Part shown: one piece after another, positions 1 to 9,992 of the stretch
Position numbering within the stretch: the first letter of the stretch is position 1
Layout: each line of letters begins with the position of its first letter
From: Methylobrevis albus
Lineage (GTDB): Bacteria > Pseudomonadota > Alphaproteobacteria > Rhizobiales > Pleomorphomonadaceae
Length of the DNA stretch: 64,000 nucleotides
Assembly (NCBI RefSeq): GCF_015904235.1
Contig: NZ_JADZLT010000049.1
Span: 248,001-312,000 of the forward strand
Reading direction: 5' to 3'
Program-made: the position numbers and the translations under genes
Notes under the pieces: model-generated
Seen by the model: only the letters and a program-made list of their open reading frames with translations
The model's database searches: none
Told to the model about the DNA's origin: nothing

Positions 1-180
1 CAGTCTTCATAAAGCAAGCTGGGGCGAAATGGTCGAGCGCCGTCGTTCCGCCCCGTGCCGCTTTTTCGCGGGTCGGGAACGCCGCGTCGCCGCCGGCGTT
101 CTCGGCCTGCGACGGGTCGATGGCATTTGTGCATCAGGTGCGTACCGCCTCGTTCCGGCGGGTGAATTTGAGGTTTGGAA

Positions 181-2202
181 ATGGTTCGACCTACCTTAAG
201 TTCGTCCCCCGGGGCCGACGGAAGAGACAACGTGGCGTATTTCGATCGAAACGCAGCCGGTGAGGCGGCATCGGTCTTCGGCAGCGGCCGTGGGCGAACG
301 AGCCGGTTCATGCGGGGCGCGGCCGTCGGGGCGATGGTGCTGGCGGGCGTCGGCGCGGCCTCGCCGGCGACGGCGTTCGAGATCTTCGGCTGGCGGCCGT
401 TCGGCGGCGAGGAGCCGGCCGAGGAGGTGTCGCCCGACGCCCAGCCCTATGCCATCGCGATCGATGTGCGCGGCGTCGACGACGATCTCGCCGGCACGAT
501 CCGCGGCGCCTCGCTGCTCTGGCAAGAGCGCGAGCAGCGCCCGCCGCCCTCGACCGCCGCCTTGCTGTCGCGCGTGCGCGCCGAGTATGCCCGCGTCGTC
601 GCCGGCCTCTATGCCGAGGGCTTCTACGGCGGCAGCGTCGAGATCACCGTCGACGGGCGCGATCCCGCGACGATCCTGCCCGACGCCGACTTGCCGAGCC
701 CGGTGCAGGTCGCGATGACCATCGAGACCGGGCCGCGCTTTGCGTTCGGCCGGGTCGAGCTCAGCGGCCGTGCGCCGGCGACCGGCTATCCGCCCGACCA
801 GGTCCGGCCGTCGCCGGAAGGCCTCGGCCTCGTGCCCGGCGGCACCGCGCGCTCCGGCATCGTGCTGCAGTCGGAGCGGGTGCTGATCGACGAATGGCGC
901 GAGCAGGGCTATCCGAAGGCGGCGATCGGCCAGCGCGAGGCGGTGGCCGAACATCCGAGCCGCACCCTCGACGTCGCCGTCGCCGTCGACTCCGGCCCTG
1001 CCGCCGTCTACGGCCCGATCGAGGTGACCGGCACCGAGCACATGGACCCCGAGTTCGTCGCCTGGCAGAGCGGGCTGCAGCCGGGGGCGCAGTTCGACCC
1101 GGACGACCTCGACCGTGCCCGCCGGCAGCTGCAGCGGCTGCAGGTGTTCAATGCGACCCGCATCGTCGAGGGCGACATGGTTGCGCCCGACGGCTCGCTG
1201 CCGATGACGCTCAACGTCGTCGAGCGGCCGCGCCGGGTGATCGGCGGCGGCGTCTCCTATTCGACGATCGACGGCGCCGGTGTCGAGGGCTACTGGGAGC
1301 ACCGCAACCTGTTCGGCCGGGCCGAGCGGCTGCGGCTCGAGGCGCGCGTCGCCGGCATCGACGGCGTCGACCCGGAGGACTTCACCTATTCGGCCGGGGC
1401 GACCTTCACCAAGCCCGGCGTGATCACGCCGCTGACCGACCTCGTCGCCGCGCTCGAGGCGCGCCGCGAGGTGCTCGACAGCTACACCGAAGACACGATC
1501 ACCGCCCGCGTCGGCCTTGCGCACGAGTTCTTCGAGGGGCTGACCGGCACCGCGGGGGTCCAGTTTTCCTATGCCTCCACCGACGACGCGCTCGGCACCC
1601 GCGACCTCCTGATGGCGAGCCTGCCGCTCGGCCTCGTCTACGACGGCCGCGACAACGAGCTCGCGCCGCGCTCGGGCTGGCGCGGCGAGGTCAAGCTCGA
1701 ACCGTTCCACGAGATCGAGTTCGGCAACACCGGCCTCATCGCCGAGGCGAGCGCCGCGACCTATCTCGCGCTCGGCGACAGCCTGGTGATCGCGGGCCGC
1801 GTCGGCGCCGGCTCGATCGTCGGTGCGCCGGCGGACGAACTGCCGGCGAGCCGGCTGTTCCTGCTCGGCGGCAGCACCTCGATCCGCGGCTACGGCTATC
1901 GCAACGTCGGCCCGCGCGATGCGAACGGCGACGTCTTCGGGGGCCTGTCCTACGTGCAGGGCACGCTGGAGGTCAGGGCCAAGGTCACCGAGTCGATCAG
2001 CGTCGTGCCGTTCGTCGACATCGGCTCGGCGTTCGATTCGAGCTTCCCGGACTTTTCCGAAGACATGAAGATCGGCGCCGGCATCGGCGTGCGCTACGCG
2101 ACCGGCATCGGGGCGATCCGCGCGGACATCGCGATGCCGCTCGATCCCGGCCCGGACGACCCGTCGTTCGCGATCTACATCGGCCTCGGGGAGACCTTCT
2201 GA
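181..2202 (+). CDS. tamA: Outer-membrane BamA-family translocation factor TamA
   Basis: This Omp85-family protein (673 aa) is the outer-membrane half of the TAM complex, which helps insert autotransporters and other beta-barrels. Established family layout is visible: periplasmic POTRA repeats (about residues 100-380), then a C-terminal 16-strand barrel with the family signature LFLLGGSTSIRGYGYR and a terminal strand ending in aromatic F. A hydrophobic export segment (MRGAAVGAMVLAGVGAASPATA) starts at an internal ATG at 310. I prefer ATG 181 because a GAGG ribosome site lies 7 nt upstream; an in-frame TTG at 175 and ATG 310 are alternatives. The stop overlaps the tamB start as TGATG, so the two are co-translated. 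Identification is firm; only the start is uncertain. Confidence 0.9.
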   Translation: MVRPTLSSSPGADGRDNVAYFDRNAAGEAASVFGSGRGRTSRFMRGAAVGAMVLAGVGAASPATAFEIFGWRPFGGEEPAEEVSPDAQPYAIAIDVRGVDDDLAGTIRGASLLWQEREQRPPPSTAALLSRVRAEYARVVAGLYAEGFYGGSVEITVDGRDPATILPDADLPSPVQVAMTIETGPRFAFGRVELSGRAPATGYPPDQVRPSPEGLGLVPGGTARSGIVLQSERVLIDEWREQGYPKAAIGQREAVAEHPSRTLDVAVAVDSGPAAVYGPIEVTGTEHMDPEFVAWQSGLQPGAQFDPDDLDRARRQLQRLQVFNATRIVEGDMVAPDGSLPMTLNVVERPRRVIGGGVSYSTIDGAGVEGYWEHRNLFGRAERLRLEARVAGIDGVDPEDFTYSAGATFTKPGVITPLTDLVAALEARREVLDSYTEDTITARVGLAHEFFEGLTGTAGVQFSYASTDDALGTRDLLMASLPLGLVYDGRDNELAPRSGWRGEVKLEPFHEIEFGNTGLIAEASAATYLALGDSLVIAGRVGAGSIVGAPADELPASRLFLLGGSTSIRGYGYRNVGPRDANGDVFGGLSYVQGTLEVRAKVTESISVVPFVDIGSAFDSSFPDFSEDMKIGAGIGVRYATGIGAIRADIAMPLDPGPDDPSFAIYIGLGETF

Positions 2203-5200
2203 TGCGCCGTCCGCTGCTCGGCGCCCATCGCGCCCTCGCCCTCGCCACGGCGCTCGACCGCATCGCGATCGCGGTGTTTTCCGCGGCGATGCTGCTCGCC
2301 GCCGCCTGGTTCTTCGGCTCGGCCTACGCCCAGGAGGACGAGAGCGCCGAGCGCGGCGCCTTCATCGGCTTCGTCGAGAACCAGATCTCCTCGCCCAACA
2401 TGCGGATCCGCCTCGGGCGGATCGACGGCGCGCTGTCGTCCGACGTGCGCATCGCCTCGATCACGGTCGCCGACCGGGAGGGCATCTACCTCACGATCAA
2501 CGGCGCCCGTCTCGTCTGGAGCCGCCTCGCGCTCTTGCGCGGCCGGCTCGACGTCGACCTGCTCGAAGCCGAATCGATCGACTTCACCCGGCCGCCGGTG
2601 CCGGCCGAGGGCATCGACCCGGCGGCGCCCGCGCCCTTCGCGGTGCCCGAGTTGCCGGTCTCGATCGAGATCGACGCGCTGCGCGTGCCGGTCGTCAACC
2701 TCGGCGCGGCCGTCGTCGGCGGCACGGCGGCGACGCTCGCCATCGACGGTGCCGTCAGCCTCGACGGCGGCGCGCTCGACGCCCGGCTCGCGATCGACCG
2801 CACCGACGGCGTCGGCGGCCGGCTGGCGCTCGCCGCGACCTACGCCAACGACACCGAACAGCTCGGGCTCGACCTCGACTTCAACGAGCCGCAGGGTGGC
2901 CTGCTCTCGACGGCGCTCAACATCGAGGGCCGGCCCGCGATGCAGTTCACCATCAAGGGTGACGGGCCGCTCAACGATTTTGCCGCCGACATCATGCTCG
3001 CCGCCGACGGCCGGCGCCTGCTCGGCGGCCAGACGACGATCAACGCCGCAGGCGAGGACGGCCTGCGCCTGCGCACCGACCTCACGGGCACGCTGGCGCC
3101 GCTGGTGCCGGCCGCCTATGCCGACTTCGTCGCGGGCGAATCGACGCTGGCGATCGACGCGACCCGCTCGGGCGACGGCACCATCCGGCTCGACCGCGCC
3201 AACGTCGTCTCCGGCGTCGTCGCGCTCGACATCGACGGCGCCCTCGCCGCGGACGGCTTCCCGACGGCGATCAATATCGACGGCCGGGTCGGCTCCGCCA
3301 CCGGCGCGGCGGTCAACCTGCCCGGGTCCGAGCGTTCGAAGCTCGACCGCGCGAGCTTCATCGTCGCCTTCGGCTCCGGCGACACCTGGCGCGCCGAGAT
3401 CGACATCGACGGCCTCGCCACCGAAGACCTCGACATCGACAGCGCGGTGATCCGCGCCGGCGGCAACGCGCGCAATCTCGCCGATCCGGCGACCCGCAGC
3501 CTCGACTTCGACCTCACCGGCCGCATCGCGGGCCTCGCCTCCGACGATCCGGGCCTCGCCCAGGCGCTCGGCGCGCAGTTCGATCTCGCGACGCGCGGCA
3601 CCTGGACCGCGGGCCAGCCGGTCGAGATCGCGCTGGTCGACTTCAAGAACCCGAATGCCGCCGCCGGCTTCTCCGGCACCTGGGGCGACGAGGGCATCCG
3701 GGGCGATTTCCGCCTCAACGCCGCCGATGTCGCCGCCTTCGCCGGGCTCGCGGGCCAGGAGCTCGCCGGGGCGGTCGGCCTCACCGCCTCGGGCCAGGTA
3801 TTCCCGGTCGGCGGCCGCTTCGCGCTGCGCCTCGACGGCTGGACCGGAAACCTCTCGATCGGCAACGAAACCGTCGACCCGCTGCTCGCCGGACGCACCA
3901 CGCTCGGCGGCGTGCTGTCGCGCTCGGAGTTCGGCCTGCACTTCACCGACCTGACGGTGGCCAACGAGCAGCTGCGCGCCCGGCTCGAAGGCACCTTCGG
4001 CAGCGAGAACTCGCAGCTCGACGTCGACGCCAGCCTCACCGACGTCGGCCTCGTCACCGACCGCGCCAGCGGTGCGGTGGTACTCGACGCCCGCCTCACC
4101 GGCTCCAACGCCGCGCCGGTGATCGCCGCCGCGATCAGCTCGGACGAACTGGTGCTCAACGGCCGGCCGCTGCGCAACGCGCGGATCGGCTTCGACGGCA
4201 CCGCCGGCGCCGAGCGCGTCGACGGCCGCGTCAGCATGGCGGGCGACCTCGACGGCGTGCCGCTCGACGCCGCGGCGGTGATCGCCACCGACGACGACGG
4301 CACGCGGCGCATCTCCGACCTGGTGCTCAACGCCGGCGCGACGCGCCTTGCCGGCGCCGTGGCGATGAGCCCGGCCGGGCTGTTCGACGGCCGGCTGACC
4401 GCGAACTCGCCCGACATCTCGGTGATCGCGCCGCTGCTGCTGATCGACGCCGCCGGCGCGATCGACGCCGACATCGCGCTCGCCAACGCCGAAGGCAAGC
4501 AGGGCGCCGACGTCACCGCCAGCGTGCGGGGCATCCGGGTCGAGACGATCTCGGTCGACGAGGCGGACATCGACCTTGCCGCTGCCGATCTCTTCGGCGT
4601 GCCGGCGCTGTCCGGCCGGCTCGGCGCCAGCGGCATCGGCGCGGGGGCCGTGCGGATCGACCGGCTCGACCTCGGTGCGAACCGCACCGGCGACGACACC
4701 GACTTCACCCTGACGGCCGATCTCGAACAGGGCCGCCTCGCCGCGGACGGGCGGCTCGCCACCGCCGACGGCGGCTATGACGTCACGCTGTCGGCGCTCA
4801 GCCTGACGCGGGCACCCGACCTTGCCGCACGCCTGTCGAACCCCGTCACGGTGGCGGTGCGCGGCAGCGAGGTGACCATTCCGACCGCCGAGCTCACCGT
4901 CGGTGGCGCCGGCGGCAGCGGCCGGGTGCGCCTCGGCGGCCGGGTCGGCGAAACGATCGCGCTCGACGGCGTCATCGAGGCGCTGCCGCTGGCGCTCGGC
5001 AACGCGTTTGCCCCCGACCTCCGCCTCGGCGGCACACTGTCGGGCACGCTGTCGGCGACCGGCACCAGCGCCGACCCGAGCGCCCGCTTTGCGCTGCAGG
5101 CGAGCCGCGTCTCGGCCGCGCCGCTGAGCCAGGCCGGCATCAATGCCCTCGACGTGACGCTGAGCAGCACGCACGCCGGCGGCGTCACCACCATCGATGC

Positions 5201-6881
5201 GGCGACCGACGTCGGCGGCGGCCGCGTGACGCTCGCCGGCAGCATCGGCGGCGGGCCGGGCGGCGACCGCCTCGGCCTCGACGCGGCGGTGCGGGCGCTG
5301 CCCGTGTCGCTGGCGAACGCCTTCGTGCCCGATCTCGGCGCCGCCGGCACGCTCGGCGGCACGGCGCGGATCGCCGGCACCATCGCCGCGCCCGACGTCA
5401 CCTTCGACATCCGCGGCGAGGGCCTTTCCGCCAACGTGCTGCGCGACAACGGCGTCGCGGCGCTCGGGCTCACCGCCAACGGCCGCTTCCAGAACGACAC
5501 CGTCACCCTCGAGGCGGCGGCGACGGGCAGTGGCGGGCTGGCGATCCGCGCGAGTGGCACCGTGCCACTCAGCGGCGGCGGCCTCGGCCTCGACGTCACC
5601 GGCAGCCTGCCACTGGAGGCGGCGAACAACGTGCTCGCCACCCGCGGCGCCCGCCTCGCCGGCACCGTCGCCGTCGACGCGCGCGTCACCGGCTCGCTCG
5701 CATCGCCGCAGGTGAACGGCCGCGCCACCGCCTCGGGCGCGAGCTTCATCGACCCCGACACCAACACCCGCATCGGCGACATCGCGATCGCGGTCGCTTT
5801 CACCGGCGAGCGCGCGGTGATCGAGCGCTTCTCCGCGGTGACCCAGGGCGGCGGCACGGTCTCGGTGTCGGGCTCGGTGGGCTTTGCCGATCCGACGCTG
5901 CCCGCCGACCTCGCCATTGCGCTGCGCAATGCCCGCGCCTCGGACGGCAACATCGTCACCGCCCAGCTCACCGGCGACCTCACCGTCACCGGGCCGCTGC
6001 TCGGGCGCTCGACGGTCGCCGGCCGGATCACCATCGACCGGGCGGAAATCACCATCCCCGAAAGCTTCCCGACCAGCGCCGCGCTGCTCGACGTGCGCCA
6101 CGTGCTGCCGCCGCCGAACGTGCAGCGGACGCTGGAGCGGGCGCGGCTGACGGCCGAAACCCGCGAGCGCGCCAGCGCCGGCGGCATTTCGCCGGTGCTC
6201 GACGTGCGGATCGACGCGCCGGCGCGCATCTTCGTGCGCGGCCGCGGCGTCGATGCCGAACTCGGCGGCAGCATCACGCTGCGCGGCGTTCTCACCAACG
6301 TGGTGCCGATCGGCAGCTTCGAGCTGATCCGCGGCCGGCTCGACATCATCGGCCAGCGCGTCACCTTCGACAGCGGCAGCGTCACTCTCGCCGGCGATCT
6401 CGACCCTTATGTGCAGCTCTCCGCCAGCACGCGCGGCAACAACATCACCGTCACGGTGACGGTGGAGGGCCGGGTCTCCGACCTGTCGATCCGGCTGTCC
6501 TCGACGCCGGAGCTGCCGCAGGACGAGATCCTGGCGCAGTTCCTGTTCGGCCGCAGCATCGACGACCTGTCGCCGTTCCAGATCGCGCGCCTCGCGGCCG
6601 CGGTGGCGCAGCTCGCCGGCGGCGGTGGCGGCGACATCATCGGCTCGATCCGCAGCGCCACCGGCCTCGACGACCTCGACATCGTCACGGAAGACGACGG
6701 CGGGGTCGGCGTGCAGGCCGGCCGCTACATCGCCGACAACGTCTACCTCGGCGTCACGGCGGGAACCTCGGGCGCCCGCGTCTCCGTCGACCTCGACATC
6801 TCGAACGACGTCAAGGCACGCGTCGAGGCGGGCGGTTCGGGCGAGGCGAAGGCCGGCATCTACTACGAGCGGGAATACTGA
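2202..6881 (+). CDS. tamB: Inner-membrane-anchored TamB translocation subunit
   Basis: This is a very long protein (1559 aa) with one N-terminal membrane anchor (about residues 20-45, ending GSAYAQ) followed by a repetitive periplasmic region rich in alternating D/G/A beta-strand segments. The C-terminal 350 residues are the TamB/DUF490 domain, with conserved phrases such as GSFELIRGRLDIIGQRVTF and ELPQDEILAQFLFGRS, and an aromatic end (YYEREY). Family knowledge: TamB spans the periplasm as a lipid-carrying or chaperone groove and pairs with TamA. The length is normal for alphaproteobacteria. It begins inside the tamA stop codon, giving a two-gene operon. A GC-rich hairpin follows directly after the stop. 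Confidence 0.92.
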   Translation: MRRPLLGAHRALALATALDRIAIAVFSAAMLLAAAWFFGSAYAQEDESAERGAFIGFVENQISSPNMRIRLGRIDGALSSDVRIASITVADREGIYLTINGARLVWSRLALLRGRLDVDLLEAESIDFTRPPVPAEGIDPAAPAPFAVPELPVSIEIDALRVPVVNLGAAVVGGTAATLAIDGAVSLDGGALDARLAIDRTDGVGGRLALAATYANDTEQLGLDLDFNEPQGGLLSTALNIEGRPAMQFTIKGDGPLNDFAADIMLAADGRRLLGGQTTINAAGEDGLRLRTDLTGTLAPLVPAAYADFVAGESTLAIDATRSGDGTIRLDRANVVSGVVALDIDGALAADGFPTAINIDGRVGSATGAAVNLPGSERSKLDRASFIVAFGSGDTWRAEIDIDGLATEDLDIDSAVIRAGGNARNLADPATRSLDFDLTGRIAGLASDDPGLAQALGAQFDLATRGTWTAGQPVEIALVDFKNPNAAAGFSGTWGDEGIRGDFRLNAADVAAFAGLAGQELAGAVGLTASGQVFPVGGRFALRLDGWTGNLSIGNETVDPLLAGRTTLGGVLSRSEFGLHFTDLTVANEQLRARLEGTFGSENSQLDVDASLTDVGLVTDRASGAVVLDARLTGSNAAPVIAAAISSDELVLNGRPLRNARIGFDGTAGAERVDGRVSMAGDLDGVPLDAAAVIATDDDGTRRISDLVLNAGATRLAGAVAMSPAGLFDGRLTANSPDISVIAPLLLIDAAGAIDADIALANAEGKQGADVTASVRGIRVETISVDEADIDLAAADLFGVPALSGRLGASGIGAGAVRIDRLDLGANRTGDDTDFTLTADLEQGRLAADGRLATADGGYDVTLSALSLTRAPDLAARLSNPVTVAVRGSEVTIPTAELTVGGAGGSGRVRLGGRVGETIALDGVIEALPLALGNAFAPDLRLGGTLSGTLSATGTSADPSARFALQASRVSAAPLSQAGINALDVTLSSTHAGGVTTIDAATDVGGGRVTLAGSIGGGPGGDRLGLDAAVRALPVSLANAFVPDLGAAGTLGGTARIAGTIAAPDVTFDIRGEGLSANVLRDNGVAALGLTANGRFQNDTVTLEAAATGSGGLAIRASGTVPLSGGGLGLDVTGSLPLEAANNVLATRGARLAGTVAVDARVTGSLASPQVNGRATASGASFIDPDTNTRIGDIAIAVAFTGERAVIERFSAVTQGGGTVSVSGSVGFADPTLPADLAIALRNARASDGNIVTAQLTGDLTVTGPLLGRSTVAGRITIDRAEITIPESFPTSAALLDVRHVLPPPNVQRTLERARLTAETRERASAGGISPVLDVRIDAPARIFVRGRGVDAELGGSITLRGVLTNVVPIGSFELIRGRLDIIGQRVTFDSGSVTLAGDLDPYVQLSASTRGNNITVTVTVEGRVSDLSIRLSSTPELPQDEILAQFLFGRSIDDLSPFQIARLAAAVAQLAGGGGGDIIGSIRSATGLDDLDIVTEDDGGVGVQAGRYIADNVYLGVTAGTSGARVSVDLDISNDVKARVEAGGSGEAKAGIYYEREY

Positions 6882-6884
6882 GAA

Positions 6885-6904
6885 GGGGGCCGGCCTCGGC
6901 CCCC
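6885..6904 (+). terminator. Hairpin after tamB, possible terminator
   Basis: An 8-bp perfect stem (GGGGGCCG / CGGCCCCC) with a 4-nt loop lies 3 nt after the tamB stop. There is no U-run, so it may be an RNA 3'-end stabiliser or a Rho-assisted end rather than an intrinsic terminator. Confidence 0.4.
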
Positions 6905-7037
6905 CGGCCGCATCCCTGCCCTGCGCCGGCGCCATGCCCGCGCCGGCATGTCCCTTGCTAAGAAACACCGGTCACAGACACGAAACTTCGCCCGCTCCTC
7001 CGGCCCGGAGGCGCGGGCCGTCGCCGTTTGCCGGGGT

Positions 7038-8432
7038 ATGAGGATGATCCGACGTCACGTCGCAGGAGGCCGCAGCTGGGTCTTCGCCGATCTGAAAGAG
7101 CTGATGGCGAAGGCGACGCCGCTGCGCTCGGGCGACCTGCTCGCCGGCATCGCCGCAGGATCGGCGGAAGAGAGCGTCGCGGCGCGGATGTGCCTCGCCG
7201 AGGTGCCGCTGAAGGCGTTCCTCACCGAAGTGCTGATCCCTTACGAGACCGACGAGGTGACGCGGCTGATCATCGACAGCCACGACGAGCGGGCGTTTTC
7301 CTCGATCGCCCACCTCACGGTTGGTGATTTCCGCGACTTCCTGCTCTCGGATGCGGCAACGCCCGAGCGGCTCGTGGCGATCGCCCGCGGCGTGACGCCG
7401 GAGATGGCGGCGGCGGTGTCCAAGCTCATGCGCAACCAGGACCTGATCCTCGTCGCGCGCAAGTGCCGCGTCGTCACCCGCTTCCGCAACACGATCGGCC
7501 TTGCCGGCACCATGGCGGTGCGGCTGCAGCCGAACCACCCGACCGACGATCCGCTCGGCATTGCCGCCTCGACGGTGGACGGCCTGCTCTACGGCTGCGG
7601 CGACGCGGTGATCGGCCTCAATCCGGCGACCGACAGCGTGCCCGGCCTCACCCGCCTCGTGCACCTGCTCGACGAGGTGATCCAGCGCTTCGAGATCCCG
7701 ACGCAGTCCTGCATCCTCACCCACGTCACCACCTCGATCGAGATGGTGGAGCGCGGCGCGCCGGTCGATCTCGTGTTCCAGTCGATCGCCGGCACGGAGA
7801 AGGCGAACGCCTCGTTCGGCATCGATCTCGCCGTGCTCGGAGAGGCGCAGGACGCCGCCCGCTCGCTGGGGCGGGGCACCGTCGGCGACAACGTGATGTA
7901 CTTCGAGACCGGGCAGGGCTCGGCGCTGTCGGCCGACGCGCATTTCGGCGTCGACCAGCAGACGCTGGAGGCGCGCGCCTATGCGGTGGCGCGGAAGTTC
8001 GAGCCGCTGCTGGTCAACACGGTGGTGGGGTTCATCGGGCCCGAATATCTCTACGACGGCAAGCAGATCATCCGCGCCGGCCTCGAAGACCACTTTTGCG
8101 GCAAGCTGCTCGGCCTGCCGATCGGCTGCGACATCTGCTACACCAACCACGCCGAAGCCGACCAGGACGACATGGATACGCTGCTGACGCTGCTCGGCAC
8201 CGCGGGCGTCACCTTCATCATCGGCGTCCCCGGCGCCGACGACGTGATGCTGAACTACCAGTCGACCTCGTTCCACGACCAGCTCTACGTGCGCGAGGCG
8301 CTCGGCCTGAAACGGGCGCCGGAGTTCGAAGCCTGGCTGCAGCGGATGGAGATCACCGACGTGGCGGGCCGGCTGAAGCCGCAGACGGCGCGGTCGTCGC
8401 TGCTGTCGCTCACCCGGGGGATGGCGGCATGA
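7038..8432 (+). CDS. eutB: Ethanolamine ammonia-lyase, large (catalytic) subunit
   Basis: EutB (464 aa from ATG 7038; family about 453 aa) converts ethanolamine to acetaldehyde and ammonia using adenosylcobalamin. Conserved stretches match the family closely: LRSGDLLAGIAA near the N-terminus, RLQPNHPTDDPLGIAA, GDAVIGLNPATD, FETGQGSALSADAHFG, VGFIGPEYLYDGKQIIRAGL, and CDICYTNHAEADQDDMD. The frame stays open upstream to 6948, but family alignment supports ATG 7038 or ATG 7044. The stop overlaps the eutC start (ATGA). No microcompartment shell, eutA reactivase, permease or aldehyde dehydrogenase gene is adjacent, so this is the short alphaproteobacterial form of the pathway, probably used for nitrogen from membrane lipid head groups. 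Confidence 0.95.
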   Translation: MRMIRRHVAGGRSWVFADLKELMAKATPLRSGDLLAGIAAGSAEESVAARMCLAEVPLKAFLTEVLIPYETDEVTRLIIDSHDERAFSSIAHLTVGDFRDFLLSDAATPERLVAIARGVTPEMAAAVSKLMRNQDLILVARKCRVVTRFRNTIGLAGTMAVRLQPNHPTDDPLGIAASTVDGLLYGCGDAVIGLNPATDSVPGLTRLVHLLDEVIQRFEIPTQSCILTHVTTSIEMVERGAPVDLVFQSIAGTEKANASFGIDLAVLGEAQDAARSLGRGTVGDNVMYFETGQGSALSADAHFGVDQQTLEARAYAVARKFEPLLVNTVVGFIGPEYLYDGKQIIRAGLEDHFCGKLLGLPIGCDICYTNHAEADQDDMDTLLTLLGTAGVTFIIGVPGADDVMLNYQSTSFHDQLYVREALGLKRAPEFEAWLQRMEITDVAGRLKPQTARSSLLSLTRGMAA

Positions 8433-9319
8433 GCGCGGGTCCGGTGCGCCCGGCCGAGGACGACGGCCGGCCGGTGACCTCCCCAGCCGGTGAAGACCGG
8501 CCAGCCTGTGTTCTTTCCGGCGATGCCCGGCCGGTGTCGGGCATGCAGGCCGACCCCTGGCACGACCTCGCGGCGGCGACGCCGGCGCGGATCGCGCTCG
8601 GGCGCAGCGGCGGCAGCCTGCCGACGCGCCAGGTGCTCGACTTCGGCCTCGCCCACGCCCGCGCGCGCGACGCGGTGCATACGCCGCTCGACGTCGCGGC
8701 GGTGACCAAGGCGATCGAGACGCTCGGGCTTGAGACGCTGCTGATCGACAGCGCCGCGCCGGACCGGCCGACCTATCTCCGCCGCCCCGACCAGGGCCGC
8801 CGGCTGTCTGCCGCCGGCCGCGCCGCGCTGACGGCGCGGGCCGGCGCCGAGATCGAGCCGGCGCCCGATATCGTGTTCGTCGTCGCCGACGGGCTGTCGG
8901 CCGCGGCGATCCACGCCAATGCGGCGGCGATGCTGGCGGCGTTCCTGCCCGAGGCGCGCCGGCGCGGCTGGCGGGTCGGTCCCGTGGTGATCGCGCGGCA
9001 GGCGCGGGTGGCGCTCGGCGACGAGGTCGGCGAGATCCTCGGCGCCCGGCTCGTCGTGATGCTGATCGGCGAGCGGCCGGGCCTTTCCTCGCCCGACAGC
9101 CTCGGCCTCTACCTCACCTTCGCGCCGAAGCGCGGCCGCAGCGACGCGGAGCGCAACTGCATCTCCAACGTGCGCAGCGGCGGCCTCGGCTTTGCCGAGG
9201 CGGCGGCGACGCTGAGTTTTCTCGCGCAGGGCGCGCTGCGACTCGGGCTGACGGGCGTGAAGCTGAAGGACGCGGGCGGCGACGCGCTGCCGGCGCCGGA
9301 CGCCAGCCCGGTCCTGTAA
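8429..9319 (+). CDS. eutC: Ethanolamine ammonia-lyase, small subunit
   Basis: EutC (296 aa) forms the B12-binding small subunit of the lyase with EutB. Family motifs are clear: RIALGRSGGSLPTRQVLDF, then HARARDAVH, GPVVIARQARVALGDEVGE, and the hallmark LIGERPGLSSPDSLGLYLTF followed by AERNCISNVR. The first 40 residues are a low-complexity leader (PVRPAEDDGRPVTSPAGED) typical of the variable EutC N-terminus. ATG 8429 overlaps the eutB stop by 4 nt, so translation is coupled. I see no B12 riboswitch box upstream of the pair, so control by B12 is not evident from sequence. Confidence 0.94.
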   Translation: MSAGPVRPAEDDGRPVTSPAGEDRPACVLSGDARPVSGMQADPWHDLAAATPARIALGRSGGSLPTRQVLDFGLAHARARDAVHTPLDVAAVTKAIETLGLETLLIDSAAPDRPTYLRRPDQGRRLSAAGRAALTARAGAEIEPAPDIVFVVADGLSAAAIHANAAAMLAAFLPEARRRGWRVGPVVIARQARVALGDEVGEILGARLVVMLIGERPGLSSPDSLGLYLTFAPKRGRSDAERNCISNVRSGGLGFAEAAATLSFLAQGALRLGLTGVKLKDAGGDALPAPDASPVL

Positions 9320-9333
9320 TTGACGGCCCCGTC

Positions 9334-9840
9334 TCAGGCGAACTCGTCGGCGTAGCGGCCGAAGCCCGCGAGGCTGCCGACGAAGCTGCGGCTGACGGAG
9401 AAGCTCTGCACGAGCGCGACGCCGTCGTCGGTCTCGACGCGGGCGAGGGTCAGTTCGGCGGTGGACTGGTAGATGCCGTCCGGGCCGACCTCGAGGGTCG
9501 AGCGCGAGGCGGTGGCGGCGAAGCCCTCCTCGGTGACGGTGATCGCCGTCTCGCGGTTCTCAGCGGACAGCGTGGCGGTGCCGGCAGGGGCGGCTTCGGC
9601 CTTGGTGGCGGACGGCTTTGGCCGGTCGTAGGTCACCTTGCGGTCTTCGCCGCGTTGGGCGCGCACCGCGGCGTCGAGGGCGTCGACCACCACCGCGGTC
9701 TCCTCGGCCGCCTTGGTGGCGACCTCGAGGGCGGTGGGCACGGCGGAGTTGCCGGCGCTGCCGGATGTCGACTGTCCGGTCGCCGACATCAGCATCGCGG
9801 CCGAGCGGGCGACGGATTCCGTGGAAGAGGCGATCTGCAT
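9334..9840 (-). CDS. Hypothetical 168-aa protein
   Basis: I do not recognise this protein. It has no signal peptide or membrane segment. The N-terminal half is Ser/Ala/Thr-rich (SSTESVARSAAMLMSATGQ) and looks helical or disordered. The C-terminal half has a beta-like pattern (TAITVTEEGFAATASRSTLEVGPDG). It converges on eutC with a 14-nt gap and stands alone. Codon use resembles its neighbours. It is most likely a real lineage-specific gene, because the frame stays open for its whole length and ends cleanly beside eutC. Confidence 0.55.
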   Translation of the reverse strand: MQIASSTESVARSAAMLMSATGQSTSGSAGNSAVPTALEVATKAAEETAVVVDALDAAVRAQRGEDRKVTYDRPKPSATKAEAAPAGTATLSAENRETAITVTEEGFAATASRSTLEVGPDGIYQSTAELTLARVETDDGVALVQSFSVSRSFVGSLAGFGRYADEFA

Positions 9841-9992
9841 GGCGGGCCGACCCGGGCTGGCGGCGCCGGGAGGCGCGGCGCGTCCCCGATCAGAGCCACG
9901 GCATGGTTAACGCGAGGTAAACGGGGACTCCGGGGGATGGGCGAGGGGTGGATTTCGGGGTGAGGCCCTGGGTGGGCCCGTCGTGGGGCTTA

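Noticed and set aside
2175..6968. Very long minus-strand open frame opposite tamB
   Set aside because: It is a GC-rich antisense shadow, full of R/A/D/E/G low complexity, with no family motifs.
6882..7037. B12 riboswitch before eutB
   Set aside because: No B12-box-like sequence or fitting structure is visible in the short leader.
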